DNA of 64,000 nucleotides from Rhizobiaceae bacterium (GTDB taxonomy: Bacteria; Pseudomonadota; Alphaproteobacteria; Rhizobiales; Rhizobiaceae), in contig CAJPFN010000025.1 in NCBI GenBank assembly GCA_905339215.1, positions 58,661 through 122,660 of the forward strand, written 5' to 3'. Position numbers and translations under genes: made by a program. Positions 35,423-43,682 of the stretch are shown one piece after another (position 1 is the first letter of the stretch; every line of letters starts with the position of its first letter). The notes below the pieces were generated by a model. That model saw nothing but the letters and a program-made list of their open reading frames with translations, searched no databases and was not told the DNA's origin.

Positions 35423-36829
35423 TCAGTTCGATCCGTCGCCGGGCGCCATTCGGGCACGCCGGCGGAGAACCACCGGCAGGTCGCCGCTCGGCTGCAGCGT
35501 CACGGTCAGTTCGGGCCAAATGTCGAAGCCCGGCGCCGGCTCGATAAGGAACCGGCGGGCGATCGAAGCGACGGCGATGATCATCTCCTGCATGGCGAAG
35601 CCCTGGCCGACGCAGATGCGCGGACCGGCGCCGAAGGGCAGGAACGCGAAGCGATCGATCTTCTCCCGTGCGCCGGGCATGAAGCGTCCGGGATCGAACA
35701 GGTCCGGCTCCGCCCAGAGCTTGCGATGCCGGTGGATCAACCACGGCGAGATGACGATGATCGTCCCAGGCGTGACCGCGCGGCCGTCGATCGTGTCGGC
35801 GGCGATTGCCTTGCGGGCGGTGACCGCGACGGTCGGATAGAGCCGCAGCGTTTCTTCGACCACCGCCCGGGTGACGGGCAGCCGCATCAGCGATCCCTCG
35901 ACGTAGATGCCGTCCGGCATCTCCCGGTCCACCTCGTCCTCGAGCCGCGTTCTCCATTCGGGGTCGAGCGACAAGAGATAGAAGGCCCAGCACATCGCGC
36001 CCGCGCTGGTCTCGGTCCCCGCCGCCATGAACGTGGTGACGATGTCTCTCGTTTCGATTGGAGTGAAGGGCTTGGCCCGTCCCTCCGCGGCCATGCCGTC
36101 GAGGATGCCGGCGCGCGCTGTTCGACCGGCGTGTTTGCGCCAGGCATCCACCGTACCTTCCCCCAGCCTCCGCAAGGTCGCGACCGACCGCCTCGCCAGA
36201 AAGGCCGGGATTCGCGGGATCCGTTCGGGAAGAGCGAAGGCGTCGAGTGCGCTCAGGCGTCCCGCCTTGCGGAAGTAGCTCTTCAGCGCCGGCATGATCG
36301 CGGCCTTGCCGCTCAGCCCGTCCGGAAACAGCGCGGCTTCGAGCACGTCGATCGCTAGGTCGCAGACTTCGTCGTTCAGGCGGACGGTCGCGTCATCGCC
36401 CAGCGAATCCCAACGCTCGACGAACCGGCCCACGACCTTGGCGGTGACCTTCTCCAGTCCTGCTATCCGCTCCGGGGTGAAATGCGGTGCAAGCACCTTG
36501 CGCTGATTGCGCCATTGCTCGCCTTCCGCCGCGAGCAGGCCGAAACCCAATCCGTCGGAGATCATGCGTCGCTGCAAGGTCTCGCGCGGATAGTTGGCCG
36601 CATTTGTAACCAGGACGTGCCGGAGGGCAGTCGGTGAGCATACGACGAGCACCGGTCCGAGCACGGTCCGGGTGAAAACGATCGGCTTTTCGTAGTGATC
36701 GAGCGCCAGGCCTTCGATCGCCGAGCGCCGCAACACCCGGAAGAACGCGATCGGGCCGGGTATCCTGGCGCGAGGCGTCGGCGCAGGCGGCCGCGGGCGC
36801 CGCCCGGCATACTTGGCGTGATCGGCCAT
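35423..36829 (-). CDS. Cytochrome P450
   Basis: The 468-residue soluble P450 shows the I-helix oxygen-activation motif (FMAAGTETSAGAMC), the ExxR pair (VVEETLRLYPT) and the heme loop FLPFGAGPRICVGQGFAMQE with the axial Cys. It needs separate redox partners; none is encoded here. I chose ATG 36829 because GAGGACGGGA precedes it; ATG 36871 would add 14 residues but lacks a ribosome site. It is divergent from a polyprenyl synthase gene (45-105 bp apart) and close to a terpenoid-toroid gene, so a prenyl- or terpene-derived substrate is the best inference. The overall sequence is of the CYP4/CYP102-like class rather than the CYP112/114/117 gibberellin set, as far as can be judged by eye. Confidence 0.92.
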   Translation of the reverse strand: MADHAKYAGRRPRPPAPTPRARIPGPIAFFRVLRRSAIEGLALDHYEKPIVFTRTVLGPVLVVCSPTALRHVLVTNAANYPRETLQRRMISDGLGFGLLAAEGEQWRNQRKVLAPHFTPERIAGLEKVTAKVVGRFVERWDSLGDDATVRLNDEVCDLAIDVLEAALFPDGLSGKAAIMPALKSYFRKAGRLSALDAFALPERIPRIPAFLARRSVATLRRLGEGTVDAWRKHAGRTARAGILDGMAAEGRAKPFTPIETRDIVTTFMAAGTETSAGAMCWAFYLLSLDPEWRTRLEDEVDREMPDGIYVEGSLMRLPVTRAVVEETLRLYPTVAVTARKAIAADTIDGRAVTPGTIIVISPWLIHRHRKLWAEPDLFDPGRFMPGAREKIDRFAFLPFGAGPRICVGQGFAMQEMIIAVASIARRFLIEPAPGFDIWPELTVTLQPSGDLPVVLRRRARMAPGDGSN

Positions 36830-36873
36830 TCCCGTCCTCGATGCCGACAGCAAGGGCAAAATAATAGACATAT

Positions 36874-37821
36874 GTGCAGACACTTTTCGAGGATTTTGGC
36901 AATATTCCCTTGGGGCATGGTGGGAACGCTGGGATGGGCACGCAGGCCTCGACGGATTTTTCCGCCGACAAGGCGGAGGTGCGCCGCGCCGTGGAGAGCT
37001 TTCTCGAGCACACGTTGTTCGGGCTCGAGCCCTCCGCGGTCGTCGACTGTGCCCGCTACGTCGCCCTCGGCGGGGGGCATCGCTGGCGTGCCATCGTCGC
37101 CGTCGCGGCGGGCCGGGTCTTCGACGACGACGCACTTACGATCGGCCTTCCGGGTGCCTGCGCCGTCGAACTGGCCCACGCCGCGTCGCTCGTGCTGGAT
37201 GACCTTCCGTCGATGGACGATGCGCAGATCCGACGCGGCAAGCCGTGCGTGCATGTCGTCTTTCCGCGCTGGGCCGTCGACATGACACCGGTGCTTCTGC
37301 TCACCACCGCCTACGCCGTCAGCCTCGCTAACGAAAAGGCCCCGCACGGTGCGAGGATCAAGGGCGCGCTCCTGCTCAGCCAGACCGGGCAGAGCATGAT
37401 CGCCGGGCAGGCCCAGGACGTCACCCAGCTCTTTCCCGAAGAGAGCCCGGAGCGCCGGCTCCTCGAATGCTATACGCTGAAGAGCGGGCTGCTCTACGCC
37501 GCGGCCGCGAAGGCCGGCGCCATGCTGTGCGGCGCCGGCGACGACGACGCCGGGAAGGTCGGCCGCGCCGGGCTGAACCTCGGCCTGTCCTATCAGCTCA
37601 TGGACGACGTGGCCGATGTGGCAGCCAGCACCGCCGACGTCGGCAAAACGACCGGGCGCGACGCCGGCAAGTGGACGGCCATTGACTGGCTCGGCGTCGA
37701 AGGGGCCCGGCGCGAGGCTGACCGCTTCCGAGACCGCGGCCTCGCGGAACTCGACGGCTTCGGGTCGCGAGCCGACTTCCTACGCTCGCTGGTCATGGAA
37801 GCGAGCTATGCCCGGTCGTAG
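36874..37821 (+). CDS. Polyprenyl (farnesyl/geranylgeranyl-type) diphosphate synthase
   Basis: The 315-residue all-helical isoprenoid chain-extending enzyme carries two Asp-rich motifs: DDLPSMD at 109-115 and LMDDVADV in the second half. The substrate-binding LGGGHRWRAIV replaces the usual Lys of GGGKRxR with His, and the KT motif reads LKSGLL. These departures suggest a specialised synthase rather than the housekeeping IspA. The open frame begins at GTG 36874, but ATG 36934 (MGTQASTDFS) is a good alternative start. It is divergent from the P450 and convergent, 158 bp away, with the terpenoid-toroid gene, together forming a small terpene-like cluster. Product chain length cannot be read reliably. 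Confidence 0.88.
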   Translation: MQTLFEDFGNIPLGHGGNAGMGTQASTDFSADKAEVRRAVESFLEHTLFGLEPSAVVDCARYVALGGGHRWRAIVAVAAGRVFDDDALTIGLPGACAVELAHAASLVLDDLPSMDDAQIRRGKPCVHVVFPRWAVDMTPVLLLTTAYAVSLANEKAPHGARIKGALLLSQTGQSMIAGQAQDVTQLFPEESPERRLLECYTLKSGLLYAAAAKAGAMLCGAGDDDAGKVGRAGLNLGLSYQLMDDVADVAASTADVGKTTGRDAGKWTAIDWLGVEGARREADRFRDRGLAELDGFGSRADFLRSLVMEASYARS

Positions 37822-37979
37822 CGGACGCGACACGCGCCGGCGGGCGGGTCGCCGCCAGCGAATGATCGGGATGACGCGCCTGCCGCCGCGCCGGCAACGT
37901 GCCGCAGGCCGTGCCGGTGCTTTGCGGGCGTTGCCGAGCATACGTCGCAGATGACCCGTCCGAACGACTGGTCGCGGGT

Positions 37980-38849
37980 CTACCGGTGGTTATTGCGCTC
38001 ACGCGCCTCGCCGCGATGCACCTGCAGGTTTCGCAGGATTTCCCGGTAGCGATCGGTCGCGGCGTCAGAGGGACACCCCTTGGCGCAGAACGAAAGACCG
38101 GCCAGCTTCCGGTTCGGGCGCTCGACCACGATGCGGCCGTCATCGGCCAGCTTCGTCTCGACAATGCGCAGCGCCTCCAGGAAGCGTTGGTCACCCGCCG
38201 CCCGAGCATAGAAAGACAGGACGTAGACATAGGAAAACAGATTGTAGCGCAGGAACGGATACTCGACCTGCATGAACAGGGTGCCGATGCCATAGTGACA
38301 GGGGCCGGTGGGCTGTCTCGTCACCCAATGATCCAGCAGGGTTTCCACCGCCCGATCGAGGCCGGGAGCCATGTCGGTTTGCTCGCGGAACCGCCAGGCA
38401 TCGAGAACCATCAGCGTCACGCCGGGATTGGAGAATCCCGTCTCCGGCCCCCGTCCGAAGGGGAATTTGTTGCAGCGCCAGCCGCCGTCGGCGTACTGGA
38501 TTTCCAGAAGATGGGCGAAGGTCTGTTGCAGCCTCTCGTCTCGCGCGTAGCCGAAGCGACACAAGGTTCGCGCCGCCATCGCCGTATGGCATGGGTAGAT
38601 CGCCCCGCTGGGCGCCACCTGATAGCGACCGTCGTCGCGCCAGGATGCGAGGCAAAGATCGAGCGCGCCGCGCACGCCCTCATGCGTACGCGGAACGCCC
38701 AGTTCGTGCAGGATCAGAAGCGACGTGAGCGTGCTGAAGGGATCCCCGACGGCGAGGCGCCCGTCGGCGCTCGCCCAGAAGTCGCCGCCGTTCGCCGTGC
38801 GTTTGGACAGGATGGCCTCGATGTCGGCGGCATGGCGGCTGGCCGTCAT
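37980..38849 (-). CDS. Terpenoid cyclase / prenyltransferase toroid-like protein of unknown function
   Basis: The 289-residue protein has repeating helical pairs of the (alpha/alpha)6 toroid seen in squalene/hopene cyclase and protein prenyltransferases: GGDFWASADGRLAVGDPFST, IYPCHTAMAARTLCRFGYA, IQYADGGWRCNKFPFGRG (QW-like) and PCHYGIGTLFMQVEYPFLRY. The class II cyclase DxDD acid motif is absent, so ordinary protonation-initiated cyclisation is unlikely. Several Cys/His (CHTAM, CHYGI, WRCNK) could bind metal. The chosen ATG 38849 has AAGGGA in front; ATG 38981 would give a 333-residue form with a basic leader. The 219 bp beyond 38849 hold no other gene. It neighbours a prenyl synthase and P450, so a prenyl substrate is inferred, not shown. 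Confidence 0.7.
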   Translation of the reverse strand: MTASRHAADIEAILSKRTANGGDFWASADGRLAVGDPFSTLTSLLILHELGVPRTHEGVRGALDLCLASWRDDGRYQVAPSGAIYPCHTAMAARTLCRFGYARDERLQQTFAHLLEIQYADGGWRCNKFPFGRGPETGFSNPGVTLMVLDAWRFREQTDMAPGLDRAVETLLDHWVTRQPTGPCHYGIGTLFMQVEYPFLRYNLFSYVYVLSFYARAAGDQRFLEALRIVETKLADDGRIVVERPNRKLAGLSFCAKGCPSDAATDRYREILRNLQVHRGEARERNNHR

Positions 38850-39068
38850 GAACGTCCCTTTCTCGCGATCGATGCTGCGCCGAGGCATTTTACCGGAAAC
38901 GTCGGGGATCGGCAGCCCGGACGGCAACAGGCGGCGAAGACGGGCGACGATCCTGAACGCTCCCGTACGCCGGGCTTGCATGGCGCCGAGCCGCCGTGCG
39001 ATCTGGGCGGCCGTCCCGCTGCGCCTTTTCCGAGCGGCGGGATCCCACCACGAGGCGCTTTCTAAGCA

Positions 39069-39989
39069 ATGACCGCTATTTCCTCGCATCGGGACCATGC
39101 GGTCGGCCGGCAGAAAGTCCAGGGCCACCTCGCCATGCTCCTGTTTGCCGCGCTCGTCTCCGGCTCCTATTCGCTCGGCGCGATGGCCGCGCCGCATATC
39201 GGGCCGGCGGCGGTCAACGCCGTGCGCTTCGTCTTCGGCATCGCCGTGATGGCCGCCGTTGCCGCGATCGTACTGCGCGGCCGCATATCCCCGCCGCGCG
39301 CGCCCTGGCGCTTCCTCGTGCTCGGCCTGCTGATGGCGGTGTTCTTCGTCACCATGTTCGTCGCGCTTAGACTCGCCGGCCCGGTGTCGACCGGTGCGGT
39401 GTTCACGCTGATGCCGCTGATGGCGGCGGGCTTCGGCCGGCTCATCCTCGGCGAGGCGCCGCGGCCGGTCGTGCTCGCCAGCCTGGTTCTCGCCGCATCC
39501 GGCGCCGTCTGGGTCATCTTCCGCGGCGATCTCGACGCGCTGCTCGCCTTCGACATCGGCCTTGGCGAGATGTTGTTCCTCGTCGGCGTCGCCTGCCACG
39601 CCGCCTATGCGCCGCTGGTGAAGCGGCTGAACCGCGGCGAGCCGCTCGTCGCCTTCACGCTGTGGTCGCTGTTCGGCACCGGTCTGTGGATCGCGCTCTA
39701 CGGCCTTCGCGAGGTACTTTCCACCGACTGGACGTCGCTGCCCGCTGTGGTCTGGGTGGCGGTGGCCTATCTCGCGGTGTTCACGACGGCGGGCACGACG
39801 TTCCTCGTCCAGTTCGCCGTCCTGCGCCTGCCGGCGGCCAAGGTGCTCGCCTACAACTACCTGACGCCGTCCTTCGTCATCCTCTACGAGGGCCTGCTCG
39901 GCCACGGCTGGACCACGGCGAGCGTCGCCGCCGGCGCGCTGGTGACGGTGGCGGCGCTGCTGCTGCTCGCGCTCAGCCCGGACAGTTGA
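39069..39989 (+). CDS. EamA/DMT-superfamily transporter
   Basis: The 306-residue inner-membrane protein has about ten predicted helices arranged as two EamA repeats: residues about 15-150 (LAMLLFAALVSGSYSLGAMA, GPAAVNAVRFVFGIA) and about 165-300 (MLFLVGVACHAAYAPLVKR, FLVQFAVLRLPAAKVLAYNY). Members export amino acids, nucleobases or other metabolites. It sits between the terpene-like cluster and rutR, convergent with rutR across 42 bp, so it could serve either the cluster product or pyrimidine metabolites. Sequence alone does not decide. Confidence 0.9.
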   Translation: MTAISSHRDHAVGRQKVQGHLAMLLFAALVSGSYSLGAMAAPHIGPAAVNAVRFVFGIAVMAAVAAIVLRGRISPPRAPWRFLVLGLLMAVFFVTMFVALRLAGPVSTGAVFTLMPLMAAGFGRLILGEAPRPVVLASLVLAASGAVWVIFRGDLDALLAFDIGLGEMLFLVGVACHAAYAPLVKRLNRGEPLVAFTLWSLFGTGLWIALYGLREVLSTDWTSLPAVVWVAVAYLAVFTTAGTTFLVQFAVLRLPAAKVLAYNYLTPSFVILYEGLLGHGWTTASVAAGALVTVAALLLLALSPDS

Positions 39990-40031
39990 GGGCAGGAGCA
40001 TGGATCCGGCTGCCTGCACCCCGGCGGACGC

Positions 40032-40670
40032 TCACGATACCGGCTTCGGCCTCAGGCCTTCCAGGAACAGCTGCTCCAGGAACCGTGCGGCGTCCTCGAA
40101 GCGGCCGTCGCCGCCGCGGTCGGGGCCGAGCACGGCGCGCACCTGCACGTCGAAATCGGCATAGTGCTGTGTCGTTGCCCAGATGGCGAAGATCAGGTGG
40201 TAGGGATCGGTGCGCGCGATCTTGCCGGCGCGCATCCAGCCCCTGATGACCTGCGCCTTCTCGTCGACCAGCGTTTTCAGTTCACCTTCGAGCAGCGGCA
40301 TGATGCGCGGCGCGCCCTGCAGGATCTCGTTGGCGAACAGCCGGCTTTCGCGCGGAAAATCGCGGGCCATCTCCAGCTTGCGGCGGATATAGCTCCTCAA
40401 TTCGGTCATCGGGTCGCCGACGTCGTCGAGTTCGCGCAGCGGCGCCAGCCACGTCTCGAGCAGGCGTTCGATCAGCGTCCGGTGAATGTCTTCCTTGCGC
40501 TTGAAATAGTAGAGCAGGTTGGGCTTCGACATGCCCGCCGCCTCGGCGATCTGGTCGATGGTCGCGCCGCGGAAGCCTTGGGCGGAAAACACTTCCAGCG
40601 CCGCTTCGAGGATCACCTCGCGCTTTTCTGTCTGGATGCGCGTCCGGCGCCGCGGCGCTGTTTTGTCCAT
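40032..40670 (-). CDS. rutR: RutR, TetR-family pyrimidine regulator
   Basis: The 212-residue regulator has an N-terminal helix-turn-helix (about 18-65: ILEAALEVFSAQGFRGATID, MSKPNLLYYFKRKEDIHRTL) and a RutR-type ligand domain (TWLAPLRELDD, FANEILQGAPRIMPLL, AIWATTQHYADFDVQVRAVL). RutR proteins sense uracil or thymine. It is divergent from the beta-alanine transaminase gene, and a good RutR box lies between them at 40815-40832. In this genome region it controls the reductive (PreTA-HydA) pathway rather than the E. coli rutA-G route, of which no gene is visible. Confidence 0.92.
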   Translation of the reverse strand: MDKTAPRRRTRIQTEKREVILEAALEVFSAQGFRGATIDQIAEAAGMSKPNLLYYFKRKEDIHRTLIERLLETWLAPLRELDDVGDPMTELRSYIRRKLEMARDFPRESRLFANEILQGAPRIMPLLEGELKTLVDEKAQVIRGWMRAGKIARTDPYHLIFAIWATTQHYADFDVQVRAVLGPDRGGDGRFEDAARFLEQLFLEGLRPKPVS

Positions 40671-40814
40671 GCTCAGGCGACCCTATTGGAACGGCTTGCG
40701 GTGAAGGCTCTGTGGACCAATGAACTGGACCAGTTCCTCCGCCGCTGTGGCGCGCGCTTTTGACCTGCCATTTCCGGTACTATCCCCTTGACCGCTCCCA
40801 TGGCGGTGCTAACG

Positions 40815-40832
40815 TTTGTCCATTCGGTCAAA
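40815..40832. promoter_or_regulatory. RutR operator in the rutR-transaminase intergenic region
   Basis: TTTGTCC-ATTC-GGTCAAA is an imperfect palindrome with one mismatch between arms, and matches the RutR consensus TTGACCANNTGGTCAA at nearly every conserved base. It lies 79 nt before the transaminase ATG at 40911 within the 240-bp divergent region, where TTGTCC could double as a -35 box. Confidence 0.75.
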
Positions 40833-40910
40833 AATTTGCGTAGCATGAAAACGCGACGAAGACCAAGCGTTGGCCGTAGCGAAACGAAGGACTGAAAGGA
40901 AAGCTTGGTC

Positions 40911-42239
40911 ATGTCCAACCGGCTCAAAGTGACGCCGAACGATCTCAGTGCATTCTGGATGCCGTTCACGGCGAACAGGCAATTCAAGCAGGCGCCGCGT
41001 ATGCTGGTTGCCGCCCAGGACATGCACTACACCGCGAGCGACGGTCGCAAGATCCTCGACGGCACCGCCGGCCTATGGTGCGTCAATGCCGGCCACTGCC
41101 GGCCGAAGATCACCGCCGCCATCCAGGCGCAGGCAGCCGAGCTCGACTATGCGCCGGCCTTCCAGATGGGCCATCCGATCGTCTTCGAACTCGCCAACCG
41201 CCTCGTCGACGTCGCGCCGGCCGGCATGGAGCATGTGTTCTTCACCAATTCCGGCTCCGAATCGGTCGACACCGCGCTGAAGATGGCGCTCGCCTATCAT
41301 CGCGCCCGCGGCGACGGCGCACGCACCCGCCTGATCGGCCGCGAGCGCGGCTATCACGGCGTCAATTTCGGCGGCATCTCGGTCGGCGGCATCGTCAACA
41401 ACCGCAAGATGTTCGGCACGCTGCTCGGCGGCGTCGACCACCTGCCGCACACCCACCTGCCGGAGAAGAACAGCTACACGCGCGGCGAGCCGGAGCACGG
41501 CGCCGAGCTCGCCAACGAGCTCGAGCGGATCGTGGCGCTCCACGACGCCTCGACGATCGCCGCCGTCATCGTCGAACCGGTCGCCGGATCGACCGGCGTG
41601 CTCATCCCGCCGAAGGGCTATCTGCAGAAGCTGCGCGAGATCTGCACCAAGCACGGCATCCTGCTGATCTTCGACGAGGTCATCACCGGCTTCGGCCGTC
41701 TCGGCACGCCGTTTGCCGCCGACTATTTCGGCGTCACGCCCGACATCATCACCACGGCGAAGGGCGTCTCCAACGGTGTCATCCCGATGGGCGCGGTGTT
41801 CTGCACCAGTCAGATCCACGACGCGTTCATGACCGGACCGGAACACCTGATCGAGTTCTTCCACGGCTACACCTATTCGGGCAACCCTATCGCCTGCGCC
41901 GCCGCGCTCGGCACGCTCGACACCTACAAGGAAGAGGGGCTGCTGACGCGCGGCGCCGAACTCGCCGGCTACTGGGAGGATGCACTGCATTCGCTGAAGG
42001 GCGAGCCGCACGTCATCGACATCCGCAACATCGGCCTGATCGGCGCCATCGAGCTGCAGGGCATTCCCGGCAGCCCGACCAAGCGGGCCTTCCAGGCCTT
42101 CGTCAAGGCGTTCGAACGCGGCGCGCTGATCCGCACCACGGGCGACATCATCGCGCTGTCGCCGCCGCTGATCATCACCAAGGGTCAGATCAACGAACTG
42201 ATCGACCACGTACGCGAAGTGCTCAGGCAGATCGACTGA
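40911..42239 (+). CDS. Class III omega-aminotransferase (beta-alanine:pyruvate type)
   Basis: The 442-residue PLP enzyme of the class III fold shows FFTNSGSESVDTALKMALAY near the cofactor phosphate site, LLIFDEVITGFGRLG with the PLP-ring Asp, and TTAKGVSNGVIPMG with the Schiff-base Lys. Position at the head of the pyrimidine operon and the omega-amino-acid subgroup pattern point to beta-alanine (or 3-aminoisobutyrate) plus pyruvate giving malonate semialdehyde plus alanine, the last step of reductive uracil/thymine breakdown. I prefer ATG 40911, with AAGGAAAG upstream; TTG 40905 is in frame. It is driven from the RutR-box promoter. Confidence 0.92.
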   Translation: MSNRLKVTPNDLSAFWMPFTANRQFKQAPRMLVAAQDMHYTASDGRKILDGTAGLWCVNAGHCRPKITAAIQAQAAELDYAPAFQMGHPIVFELANRLVDVAPAGMEHVFFTNSGSESVDTALKMALAYHRARGDGARTRLIGRERGYHGVNFGGISVGGIVNNRKMFGTLLGGVDHLPHTHLPEKNSYTRGEPEHGAELANELERIVALHDASTIAAVIVEPVAGSTGVLIPPKGYLQKLREICTKHGILLIFDEVITGFGRLGTPFAADYFGVTPDIITTAKGVSNGVIPMGAVFCTSQIHDAFMTGPEHLIEFFHGYTYSGNPIACAAALGTLDTYKEEGLLTRGAELAGYWEDALHSLKGEPHVIDIRNIGLIGAIELQGIPGSPTKRAFQAFVKAFERGALIRTTGDIIALSPPLIITKGQINELIDHVREVLRQID

Positions 42240-42249
42240 GCCAGACTGC

Positions 42250-42285
42250 CCGCGAGGCCGGCGTCGGGAACCGCCGGCCTCGCGG
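42250..42285 (+). promoter_or_regulatory. 13-bp intergenic hairpin abutting a Shine-Dalgarno site
   Basis: CCGCGAGGCCGGC (42250-42262) pairs perfectly with GCCGGCCTCGCGG (42273-42285) across a 10-nt loop. The last two G residues belong to the GGAGGA ribosome site (42284-42289) of the next gene, whose ATG is at 42296. It could attenuate transcription, stabilise the mRNA end, or reduce initiation on the amidohydrolase gene. Confidence 0.6.
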
Positions 42286-42295
42286 AGGAAATTGA

Positions 42296-43564
42296 ATGAG
42301 AGGATGGAGTGCCATGGCCGCACCGGGCGAGAATCTGCGAATCAATTCCGACCGTCTGTGGGATTCGCTGATGGAGATGGCGAAGATCGGACCCGGTGTC
42401 GCCGGAGGCAACAACCGGCAGACGCTCACCGACGAAGACGGCGAGGGCCGCCATCTCTTCAAGCGCTGGTGCGAGGCCGCGGGCTTGACCGTCGGCGTCG
42501 ACCAGATGGGCACCATGTTCGCCCGCCGCGACGGCACCGATCCCGACGCGCTGCCTGTCTATGTCGGCAGCCATCTCGACACCCAGCCGACCGGCGGAAA
42601 GTTCGACGGCGTGCTCGGCGTGCTCGGGGGGCTGGAGGTCGTGCGCACGCTGAACGACCTCGGTATCCGGACGAAGCATCCGATCGTGGTCACCAACTGG
42701 ACCAACGAGGAGGGCACCCGCTTCGCCCCCGCCATGCTCGCCTCCGGCGTCTTTGCCGGCGTCCACGACCAGGCCTGGGCCTACGACCGCAAGGATGCCA
42801 AAGGCAAGCGCTTCGGCGACGAGCTGGAGCGCATCGGCTGGAAGGGCGACGAGGCCGTCGGCGCGCGCAAGATGAAGGCCTTCTTCGAGCTGCACATCGA
42901 ACAGGGGCCGATCCTCGAGGACGAGGGCATCGACATTGGCGTCGTCACCCATGGCCAGGGGCTGAAATGGCTGCAGGTGACGCTGACCGGCAAGGAGAGC
43001 CACACCGGCTCCACGCCGATGCCCAAGCGCCGCAACGCGGGGCTCGGCATGGCTCGCGTCACCGAGCTCGTCCACGAGGTGGCGATGGACTACCAGCCGG
43101 ACGCCGTCGGCGCGATCGGCCACATGGAGGTCTATCCCAACTCGCGCAACATCATCGCCGGCAGGACCGTCTTCACCATCGACATCCGCTCGCCCGAGAA
43201 GGAAGTGCTCGACGCCATGGAGGCGCGCATCCGCGAGGGCATCGATACGATCTGCGAGGCGCTCGACATCAAGTACGAGGTCGAACAGGTCGGTCATTTC
43301 GATCCTGTCACCTTCGACGCCGGCTGCGTCAAGGCGATCCGCGACGCCGCCGAGCGTCTCGGCTACTCGCACAGGAACATCGTCTCCGGTGCCGGCCACG
43401 ACGCCTGCTGGATCAACCGCGTGGCGCCGACCGCGATGGTCATGTGCCCCTGCGTCGACGGCCTGTCGCACAACGAGGCCGAGGACATTTCCAGAGAATG
43501 GGCCGCCGCCGGCTGCGACGTGCTCTTCCACGCGGTGGTGGAGACGGCGGAGATCGTGGAGTGA
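42296..43564 (+). CDS. Zn-dependent N-carbamoyl-beta-alanine amidohydrolase (beta-ureidopropionase, HyuC/AmaB type)
   Basis: The 422-residue M20-family dinuclear metallohydrolase carries metal and catalytic motifs GSHLDTQPTGGKFDGVLG (His, bridging Asp), NWTNEEGTRFAP (Glu-Glu), ELHIEQGPIL and GAGHDACWI. It hydrolyses N-carbamoyl-beta-alanine (or the 3-aminoisobutyrate analogue) to the beta-amino acid, CO2 and ammonia. The same fold serves allantoate and L-carbamoyl amino acids, so the assignment rests on its place between the transaminase and dihydropyrimidinase. The ATG at 42296 has a strong GGAGGA; ATG 42314 also has a fair site. Confidence 0.9.
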   Translation: MRGWSAMAAPGENLRINSDRLWDSLMEMAKIGPGVAGGNNRQTLTDEDGEGRHLFKRWCEAAGLTVGVDQMGTMFARRDGTDPDALPVYVGSHLDTQPTGGKFDGVLGVLGGLEVVRTLNDLGIRTKHPIVVTNWTNEEGTRFAPAMLASGVFAGVHDQAWAYDRKDAKGKRFGDELERIGWKGDEAVGARKMKAFFELHIEQGPILEDEGIDIGVVTHGQGLKWLQVTLTGKESHTGSTPMPKRRNAGLGMARVTELVHEVAMDYQPDAVGAIGHMEVYPNSRNIIAGRTVFTIDIRSPEKEVLDAMEARIREGIDTICEALDIKYEVEQVGHFDPVTFDAGCVKAIRDAAERLGYSHRNIVSGAGHDACWINRVAPTAMVMCPCVDGLSHNEAEDISREWAAAGCDVLFHAVVETAEIVE

Positions 43565-43581
43565 GTGTTTCGTCGAGATTC

Positions 43582-43675
43582 ACCCCCACCCCTAACCCCT
43601 CCCCTCAAGGGGGAGGGGGAGCTCCCGCGCGCCTGGTCCCCCTCCCCCTTGAGGGGAGGGGTTAGGGGTGGGGGT
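43582..43675. repeat. Perfect 39-bp inverted repeat (giant hairpin) in the pyrimidine operon
   Basis: The arm at 43582-43620 (starting ACCCCCACCCCTAACCCC) is the exact reverse complement of 43637-43675, with a 16-nt loop (43621-43636). Each arm also has a small internal quasi-palindrome around CCCCTCAAGGGG. It lies 18 nt after the amidohydrolase stop and 8 nt before the DUF559 gene. It is far too long for a simple terminator and lacks a U-run. It looks like a member of a dispersed GC-rich palindromic repeat family, related in core sequence to 27461-27481. Confidence 0.9.
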
Positions 43676-43682
43676 ACTCGTC

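Noticed and set aside
35423..38849. Gibberellin-type operon
   Set aside because: It lacks CPS, KS, short-chain dehydrogenase, ferredoxin and the three P450s, and the gene order and strands do not match.
43582..43675. CRISPR repeat or intrinsic terminator
   Set aside because: Only one inverted pair, no repeated direct units or spacers. There is no U-tract, and the arms are far longer than terminator stems.
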